A stretch of 6,381 bases of DNA from the NCBI GenBank assembly GCA_938033975.1, contig CALHKJ010000388.1:1-6381 (forward strand), written 5' to 3'. Shown one piece after another: positions 1 through 4,923 of the stretch. This DNA comes from an uncultured Saprospiraceae bacterium. GTDB lineage: Bacteria; Bacteroidota; Bacteroidia; Chitinophagales; Saprospiraceae. The notes below the pieces were generated by a model. The model was not told where the DNA came from and made no database searches. It saw only the letters and a program-made list of their open reading frames with translations. The translations under genes and the position numbers were made by a program. Each line of letters starts with the position of its first letter. Position 1 is the stretch's first letter.

Positions 1-160
1 GATAGCTCAAGCAAAAAACAATAAAGAAATAGCAGAACAGCTATACATAAGTGATCAAACTGTTTGTGTTCATCGAAAAAACATTATGAGAAAATTGGGA
101 GTTAGAAATACTGTCAACTTAATCAAAATGGCGCTGGAACATCAGCTTGTTCAATATTAG
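1..160 (+). CDS. LuxR/NarL-family HTH regulator, C-terminal fragment (5' end outside window)
   Basis: The frame with complete codons from base 2 encodes 52 residues ending QLVQY before a TAG at 158-160. It contains the core of a GerE/LuxR-type DNA-binding domain: NKEIAEQLYIS (support helix), then the turn and recognition helix in SDQTVCVHRKNIMRKLG, then a closing helix LIKMALEH. In this family the domain is normally the last ~65 residues of a response regulator or of a larger sensory protein, so most of the gene, including any receiver or sensor domain, lies upstream. It binds DNA in the cytoplasm and controls transcription. Which family of N-terminal domain it carries cannot be seen. It is co-oriented with the large adhesin-like gene 120 bases downstream, so local control of that gene is possible but is inference. 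One oddity is a Cys in the recognition helix (TVCVH), where relatives often have a charged or polar residue. Fold assignment is confident; target is unknown. Confidence 0.9.
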   Translation, partial: IAQAKNNKEIAEQLYISDQTVCVHRKNIMRKLGVRNTVNLIKMALEHQLVQY

Positions 161-179
161 ATTATAAGAAATTTATAAT
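161..179 (+). terminator. weak AT-only hairpin after the regulator gene
   Basis: ATTATAA (161-167) and TTATAAT (173-179) are perfect 7-base inverted arms around the 5-base loop GAAAT, starting directly after the TAG stop. The stem has no G-C pair and no T tract follows, so it is a poor match to a rho-independent terminator. It may be a weak 3' end signal or chance in AT-rich DNA. Confidence 0.2.
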
Positions 180-182
180 AGG

Positions 183-207
183 ACTACCTCCCCCGGTACT
201 ATTCCCC
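183..207 (+). promoter_or_regulatory. C-rich tandem box upstream of the large secreted-protein gene
   Basis: ACTACCTCCCCC (183-194) and ACTATTCCCC (198-207) form an imperfect direct repeat with a 15-base period. It stands out as a GC-rich island in an otherwise AT-rich 120-base gap. The roughly one-and-a-half-turn period on one face of DNA would suit a regulator binding site. The adjacent LuxR-type gene is an obvious candidate partner, but nothing in the sequence proves it. No complete Bacteroidota promoter (TTTG, 19-21 bases, TAnnTTTG) is found in this gap: TAAATTTT at 228-235 is a 7-of-8 match to the -7 element, but lacks a matching upstream TTTG. Confidence 0.3.
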
Positions 208-240
208 TGTTAGACTGAACGTTTGTATAAATTTTAAGAA

Positions 241-261
241 TTATTTACGCTACGTAAATAA
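241..261. promoter_or_regulatory. perfect 9-bp-arm palindrome, candidate operator or leader hairpin
   Basis: TTATTTACG (241-249) and CGTAAATAA (253-261) are exact reverse complements around the 3-base centre CTA. The element ends 19 bases before the ATG at 281. As DNA it could be an operator for a dimeric regulator. As RNA it could fold into a 9-bp stem with a 3-base loop in the leader of the large gene. Symmetry is seen directly; function is inferred. Confidence 0.45.
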
Positions 262-280
262 CCTAAAACCGATTTTAACA

Positions 281-3200
281 ATGAAATCACTAACGTTTAC
301 ACTACGTGGGTTTGCATCTAGAGCAACAAAAAATGCCTTTTTGTGCACCTTAATTCTTTTTGGTCTGGTAAGTACTTCAGTACTTTCAGCACAATGTTCA
401 CTCACTTGTGGAGACAGACAATTATCTGTCGATGGAAACTGTGAAGCGGAAATTACTCCTGCTCATATCCTGACAAATAGTCCGCTTGACGCAAGCTGTG
501 AATATAGAGTTGTAATTACAGATTTAGATGACAATCTTATTGCAGAATCAGAAGAATTCGGCGGCGCATTAATTCATCCAACGATTTCTTTAAGCGATGG
601 ATCAAAATTCAAAGCTAGTATCGAATATACTGATGATGGAGATGTTTTTTCTTGTTGGAGTTACTTAACAATTGAAGACAAATTACCACCTGAGGTAGCT
701 TGTCTTGAAGATGTCACTGTAGCATGTACAAGAAGTCACCCTGATGATCTAATGACATCAACAACGATTTGTTATTCTGCAGAAGATACTGATGATACAA
801 ATGCTGGTGCTGATATTTTTGAATTCACTATAGAATTTCAAAATGGTGCCTTTCCATGGGAGCTAATTAGCTCAGCAGAATTGAATCTTGATTTTGAAGG
901 AGATGCAGACGATTTCGATATCGAATTTACTAGTCCAACTGGTACCGTATACAATACTGTATATTCTGGTAGTGGAACGGATATGAGCACATTTGAAGGT
1001 ATTCAAACTTCAGATGCAATTATCGCGGGTACTTGGACAGTAGCATTAATCAGCACAGATATCACAGAGCTAAATGACGCAGAAATTTGTATTGAAAGCA
1101 CATCTATATTTTTAGATTCTCCAGAAATTTCAGACAACTGTTCTGATTCTTATATTGAATTTCTATTTGATCAATTAAATGATGTTGAGTGTGAAGGTCA
1201 AGAAGATCCGATTTGTGCATACGAAAGAGTGATAACCTACAGAACAGTAGATGGTTCTGGAAATGTATCACCATCATGTAATTTCACGATCTGCTATAAC
1301 AAGCCATCAATTAACAGCGATGAATTTGTATTTCCTCCAAATGTTGACCTTTCATGTCAACTTGATGATACTGACGGAGATGGAATTCCAGATTTCAATT
1401 TTAGTTCTTGGGATACAAACCAAAATGGTTATCCTGATCCTTCAGATGAGGGAGTTGGATACCCCAGTATTGATGGAATTGACTTGATTCCTGGAGAAGA
1501 AAATTTATGTAAATTAAGCGTAGCATATTCAGACACTCAAATTGATGTTTGTCCAAATGGTGCATCTTATAAATTGATCAGAACTTGGACAATTTTAGAT
1601 TGGTGTGAATCAACTTCAAGAACATGGATTCAATCGATTAAAGTTTCTGATGATCAACCTCCATTCTTAGTGTGCCCACCAGATACATTAACTTTTACAG
1701 CTAGTGGATATGGATGTACAACTGATGTTACTTTTTCACCTTTAAGCACAACTGATGATACAGGTGTTCAATTCTTATACGATTGTTCAAGTGTAACTTT
1801 CCAAGTTGAATTCTTAAGAGCGGATGAAAGAGATGTGAATGATGTAGATCAACCATTCAATCCGGCAATAGATAATGGAGATGGAACTTTTACAGCACAA
1901 GATGTACCAGTAGATACATTTTGGGTGAAATATATAGCTACTGACGGATGTGGAAATTCAAGTGAATGCAGATTTGAAGCATTTGTAAAAGATCAGGGAG
2001 CACCATTCGCTATCTGTGATCAATATACCGCTGTAGCCTTAAGTGAAGATGGATGGGCTAGAGCTGAAGCGATATCATTTGATGATGGTTCATATGATGA
2101 ATGTTCAGAGAATGTAAGCTTCCAAGTAAGAAGACCTTCTACACCTTGTAGTTCTTTACCTGACTATGAAGGAAACGATACACAGTTTGGAGATTTTGTA
2201 CAATTCTGTTGTGCTGATTTAGCTCAAGAATACGTGCAAGTTGAACTATTAGTGACAGATGCATCTGGGAATACAAACTCTTGTTTAGTAAATGTTCAAG
2301 TTCAAGATAAATTTGGTCCAGAACTAGAAAGTTGCCCACAACAAAGCGTAACTATTGGATGCTCAGAATATGATGAAGATACTTTATATGGTACTCCGAG
2401 TCAGCCAGTTGTTAATTCTGCAACATGTACAGAGACTATCAATGTTGAATACGAAGACTCTGCTAATATAGATGGAGATTGCTCAACAGGAAGTGTGACA
2501 AGAAGATGGTTCTACACATTAAATGGTGAGAAAATTTATCTTGAATCTTGTGCGCAGACAATAATCATAGAGTCAGATTTCAACTCTTCGATTTCTTTCC
2601 CTGCAGATATGGATATTGATTGTTCGCAAGTCGCAGCAACAACAGGTGTTCCTACAATAAATGGAAACCCAGTTACCGACTATGAAGGTTGTGCAAATTT
2701 TGCATACACTTCAGAAGATCAAAGATTCTTTGATGTTGATAATATTTGTTTCAAGATCTTAAGAACACATACTGTAATTGACTGGTGTGAATACGTACCT
2801 AACTCAGGTAGCACAGCAGGTTACTATACAGATACACAAATAATTAAAGTATCAAATACAGCAGCACCAACTATTCAAGAATGTGCGGAAGAAGTTTCAC
2901 AATCTTTGGATGATGCTACTTGTATGAATAGAGTACGACTTAACGTGCCGTGGGGATATGATGAATGTTTAGAGATGCCAATTTTGCCTCATGATATGGG
3001 TTATAACGTGGTGTCAAATGGTCAACTTGTAGAAGAAGTAGCTTCTATTTCTACTACTGATGGGACTATTACATTACAACCACTTCCGAAAGGAATTCAT
3101 GAAGCCAATTTCTTTATTTATAATAGTTGTAACAACCCTCCTGCTACATGTACAGTGCAGATTGTTATAACTGAAACAGATACTATTAATCCAATACCGT

Positions 3201-4747
3201 ATTGCTTGGGTGGTATCACAACTGTCTTGATGAATCAAACAGGTGAGTCATTACCAAGTGTTGAGATTTGGGCATCTGATTTTGATTTAGGAAGTACAGA
3301 TAATTGTACGGATGCATCTGACCTTACTTTTACTTTCGAAGATGGAAGCTCTTTCATGGACTTAGGTTGTGAAGATGAAGGACCTATGACTTTGAAAATA
3401 TTTGTAACTGATGAATGCGGAAATTCAGACTTCTGTGAGACAACAATTAATATCCAGGCAAATGGATTGATTTGTGATACAGTGGTCATCGATTCTACGG
3501 ATTTCGATCCAAACAATATGAGAATTGATATTGCTGGCTCTGTATTTACAGAGAATGATAAAATGATTGAAGGAGTAGATGTGATGTTGAATGATATGAG
3601 CTCAGGGCAAATTACAATGAATGAAACAAGTAGCAATGGTTCTTATTTGTTTGATGATGTATTGTCTGATGATCAATATATGTTACAAGCTGAAAATGAT
3701 ATTGACTATTTGAATGGTGTATCTACTTTAGATATCCTACTTATTCAAAAACACATATTAGGAATCAGTGAATTAGATAGTCCTTATAAATTAATTGCAG
3801 CAGATGCGAATAACTCTGAAACAATTTCTGCTTTAGATTTAATCCACCTGAGAAAATTGATTTTAGGTATTTACACTGAGTTACCTAATAATGATAGTTG
3901 GAGATTTGTGGATTCAGAATTTGTTTTCGCTGATCCTACTGTTCCATTCCCATTCGCAGAGACAATTTCTCTTAATAATATGAATGGAGACCAGATGAGT
4001 AATGATTTCATTGCAGTGAAAATTGGAGATGTAAATAACAATGTTGTTCTATCAAACTTCAGCACTGAAACAACAGATTCAAGAAGTTTGAAAACAATCA
4101 ATGTTTCAAATGAATCATTTAAAAAAGGTGAAAGAGTTTCTATGACACTACAAGGTGATATAGACGCACTTGCCGGAATTCAGTTTGCTTTAAACTACGA
4201 TTTCCATATGCTTGATTTCAATGGTGTAAGCAGTGACAAATTTACCGTGAGTGAAAGTAACTACTACGTTCAAAACCCTGGTATGCTATTATTCTCATGG
4301 AATGATTACAGAAACCAAGACTTCAATGATGCACTGGTAATTGAGTTTACTGCTAAAACAGATGGAGAACTTATCAACTCTTCAATAAGCTTTGTAAATG
4401 AAGTATTAAATGCTGAAGTCTATAATAATGATAACGAAACTAGCCAGCTAAAACTTGAGATAGAAGGTCAAGTGGAAGATATTGATCAATTGAGATTGTT
4501 ACAGAACAAACCTAACCCGTTTAGTGACATTACAAACATTGGTTTTTATTTACCAGCAGCTGGAAATGCTACAATAAGTATTATTGATCTATCTGGTAAG
4601 CTTATTTATAAAACAAATGGACAATTCTCAAAAGGATTTAATGAACTAGTAATTAGTTCAAATGAAATTAAAGCAAGTGGTCTTCTTTACTACCAATTGG
4701 ATACTGAGTATGGCTCAGAAACGAAGAAGATGTTAATGATTAAGTAA
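281..4747 (+). CDS. giant secreted multidomain protein with HYR-like modules, P-domain-like insert, dockerin, cohesin-like module and T9SS sorting tail
   Basis: A 1488-residue exported, probably surface-anchored or released protein. Residues 1-37 are a Sec signal peptide (basic n-region, hydrophobic AFLCTLILFGLVS, likely cleavage VLSA|QC). Residues 38-1063 hold about nine Cys-rich HYR/Ig-like modules, recognised by D-x(2-3)-PP starts (near 133, 457, 573, 678), DxCGN (near 1044) and RTWTILDWC-type strands (434-442, 831-836). Residues ~163-272 resemble a proprotein-convertase P-domain (SPTGT, GTWTVAL). Residues 362-391 are Asp-rich calcium-type repeats (DTDGDGIPD). Residues ~1082-1135 resemble a CarboxypepD_reg/Cna-B module. 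A dockerin lies at 1140-1197, a cohesin-like module at ~1271-1400, and a T9SS type A tail at 1404-1488. No protease, glycosidase or other catalytic motif is seen, so adhesion or scaffolding is inferred. The start is the only Met before the hydrophobic segment; no Shine-Dalgarno is seen, as is usual in Bacteroidota. A strong terminator follows the TAA. Domain-level calls are confident; the biological role is unknown. Confidence 0.95.
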   Translation: MKSLTFTLRGFASRATKNAFLCTLILFGLVSTSVLSAQCSLTCGDRQLSVDGNCEAEITPAHILTNSPLDASCEYRVVITDLDDNLIAESEEFGGALIHPTISLSDGSKFKASIEYTDDGDVFSCWSYLTIEDKLPPEVACLEDVTVACTRSHPDDLMTSTTICYSAEDTDDTNAGADIFEFTIEFQNGAFPWELISSAELNLDFEGDADDFDIEFTSPTGTVYNTVYSGSGTDMSTFEGIQTSDAIIAGTWTVALISTDITELNDAEICIESTSIFLDSPEISDNCSDSYIEFLFDQLNDVECEGQEDPICAYERVITYRTVDGSGNVSPSCNFTICYNKPSINSDEFVFPPNVDLSCQLDDTDGDGIPDFNFSSWDTNQNGYPDPSDEGVGYPSIDGIDLIPGEENLCKLSVAYSDTQIDVCPNGASYKLIRTWTILDWCESTSRTWIQSIKVSDDQPPFLVCPPDTLTFTASGYGCTTDVTFSPLSTTDDTGVQFLYDCSSVTFQVEFLRADERDVNDVDQPFNPAIDNGDGTFTAQDVPVDTFWVKYIATDGCGNSSECRFEAFVKDQGAPFAICDQYTAVALSEDGWARAEAISFDDGSYDECSENVSFQVRRPSTPCSSLPDYEGNDTQFGDFVQFCCADLAQEYVQVELLVTDASGNTNSCLVNVQVQDKFGPELESCPQQSVTIGCSEYDEDTLYGTPSQPVVNSATCTETINVEYEDSANIDGDCSTGSVTRRWFYTLNGEKIYLESCAQTIIIESDFNSSISFPADMDIDCSQVAATTGVPTINGNPVTDYEGCANFAYTSEDQRFFDVDNICFKILRTHTVIDWCEYVPNSGSTAGYYTDTQIIKVSNTAAPTIQECAEEVSQSLDDATCMNRVRLNVPWGYDECLEMPILPHDMGYNVVSNGQLVEEVASISTTDGTITLQPLPKGIHEANFFIYNSCNNPPATCTVQIVITETDTINPIPYCLGGITTVLMNQTGESLPSVEIWASDFDLGSTDNCTDASDLTFTFEDGSSFMDLGCEDEGPMTLKIFVTDECGNSDFCETTINIQANGLICDTVVIDSTDFDPNNMRIDIAGSVFTENDKMIEGVDVMLNDMSSGQITMNETSSNGSYLFDDVLSDDQYMLQAENDIDYLNGVSTLDILLIQKHILGISELDSPYKLIAADANNSETISALDLIHLRKLILGIYTELPNNDSWRFVDSEFVFADPTVPFPFAETISLNNMNGDQMSNDFIAVKIGDVNNNVVLSNFSTETTDSRSLKTINVSNESFKKGERVSMTLQGDIDALAGIQFALNYDFHMLDFNGVSSDKFTVSESNYYVQNPGMLLFSWNDYRNQDFNDALVIEFTAKTDGELINSSISFVNEVLNAEVYNNDNETSQLKLEIEGQVEDIDQLRLLQNKPNPFSDITNIGFYLPAAGNATISIIDLSGKLIYKTNGQFSKGFNELVISSNEIKASGLLYYQLDTEYGSETKKMLMIK
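767..1096 (+). other. P-domain-like insert inside the first full HYR-like module
   Basis: Residues ~163-272 of the large protein fit the proprotein-convertase P-domain pattern: a beta-rich stretch with LNLDFEGDADDFDIEFTSP, TGTVYNTVYSGSG, then GTWTVALIST and a closing strand AEICIES. In Bacteroidota, P-domains commonly appear as non-catalytic modules in secreted proteins. No subtilisin-type protease accompanies it here. Boundaries are approximate. Confidence 0.6.
1364..1453 (+). other. Asp-rich calcium-binding-type insert (thrombospondin type 3-like)
   Basis: Residues 362-391 contain DDTDGDGIPD and then DTNQNGYPDPSDEG. The spacing of Asp/Asn is that of thrombospondin type 3-like or EF-hand-like calcium loops. 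It sits between the SCQL strand and the GYPSIDG segment of a HYR-like module. A related module around residue 781 lacks it, so it looks like an insertion. Calcium binding is inferred from the residue pattern. Confidence 0.6.
3698..3871 (+). other. type I dockerin domain
   Basis: Residues 1140-1197 contain two dockerin-type half-repeats. The first is DIDYLNGVSTLD followed by ILLIQKHILGI, the second is DANNSETISALD followed by LIHLRKLILGI. Candidate calcium ligands are D1140, D1142, D1151 in the first and D1175, N1177, S1179, D1186 in the second. A segment with SWRFV and KIGDVNN (GDVN at 1249-1252) follows, as is usual for this Bacteroidota subtype. Dockerins of this fold bind cohesins; whether this one does is untested. 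Confidence 0.85.
4091..4480 (+). other. cohesin-like module next to the dockerin
   Basis: Residues ~1271-1400 show a cohesin-like beta pattern: KKGERVSMTLQGDID, then LAGIQFALNYDFHMLDFNGV, then a strand with MLLFSWNDY and a further DALVIEFTAKTDG. The module lies between the dockerin/GDVN segment and the T9SS tail. The assignment rests on pattern only; it could be a related beta-sandwich without dockerin-binding ability. Confidence 0.55.
4490..4744 (+). other. T9SS type A sorting (Por_Secre_tail) domain
   Basis: Residues 1404-1488 carry the expected C-terminal signal: LLQNKPNPFSDITNIGFYLP-type opening, ISIIDLSGKLIY in the middle, a G-x-N turn in SKGFNELVI, and a basic end KKMLMIK. In Bacteroidota this tail directs the protein through the outer membrane by type IX secretion, after which it is usually removed, often with attachment to the cell surface. 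Confidence 0.93.
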
Positions 4748-4770
4748 TATAACAATCATAAATTCCTATA

Positions 4771-4807
4771 GAAGCCAGGGTCATTAATTGTCCTTGGCTT
4801 CTTTTTT
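4771..4807 (+). terminator. rho-independent terminator after the large gene
   Basis: GAAGCCAGGG (4771-4780) pairs with CCTTGGCTTC (4792-4801) over 10 positions with one G-U wobble, around an 11-base loop, followed by six T (4802-4807). It begins 23 bases after the TAA stop. It should largely separate transcription of the two large genes. Confidence 0.9.
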
Positions 4808-4858
4808 ATCTATGCGCATCTATTTGTACTATTAATACGTTTTCATTATTGAAAATAA

Positions 4859-4887
4859 CTGCTCTATTCATAGCGTAATAAGAGCAG
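4859..4887. promoter_or_regulatory. interrupted dyad just upstream of the second gene's -7 element
   Basis: CTGCTCT (4859-4865) and AGAGCAG (4881-4887) are exact inverted arms. The inner bases ATT (4866-4868) and AAT (4877-4879) also pair if A4880 is bulged out. It lies 6 bases before the TAATTTTG element, covering where a -33 box would be expected, so an operator is plausible. No T tract follows, so it is unlikely to be a terminator. Confidence 0.3.
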
Positions 4888-4893
4888 GAATGT

Positions 4894-4901
4894 TAATTTT
4901 G
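4894..4901 (+). promoter_or_regulatory. Bacteroidota-type -7 promoter element for the cohesin-repeat gene
   Basis: TAATTTTG matches the Bacteroidota -7 consensus TAnnTTTG exactly and ends 22 bases before the ATG at 4924, implying a very short leader. No TTTG/TTG lies 19-21 bases upstream, so the -33 element is missing or replaced by an activator-dependent arrangement. The rest of the 4748-4923 gap holds only the terminator and the dyad. Confidence 0.45.
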
Positions 4902-4923
4902 TGCCCTATACATTAAAATCCCG

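Noticed and set aside
222..258. Possible full promoter for the large gene using TTTG at 222-225
   Set aside because: No TAnnTTTG match lies 19-21 bases downstream; TACGTAAA at 251-258 is 25 bases away and mismatched, so a full promoter is not supported.
370..385. Palindrome AAGTACT-TC-AGTACTT inside the signal-peptide coding region
   Set aside because: Perfect 7-base arms, but the bases encode ordinary signal-peptide residues (Val-Ser-Thr-Ser-Val-Leu), and short palindromes are expected by chance in a sequence of this length.
1251..1487. Plus-strand alternative frame of 78 codons
   Set aside because: It overlaps the calcium-type insert of the large gene in another frame and shows no domain or start signal. 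The same applies to the plus-strand frame at 5375-5584 inside the second gene.
2139..4101. Minus-strand open frames 2139-2339, 3235-3636 and 3871-4101
   Set aside because: All lie wholly inside the 1488-residue gene, whose domain structure is continuous across them; they show no recognisable domain of their own.
281..4747. Large protein as a secreted protease, because of the P-domain-like segment
   Set aside because: No subtilisin-type catalytic motifs (Asp, His, Ser blocks) are present anywhere in the 1488 residues; the P-domain-like segment stands alone.
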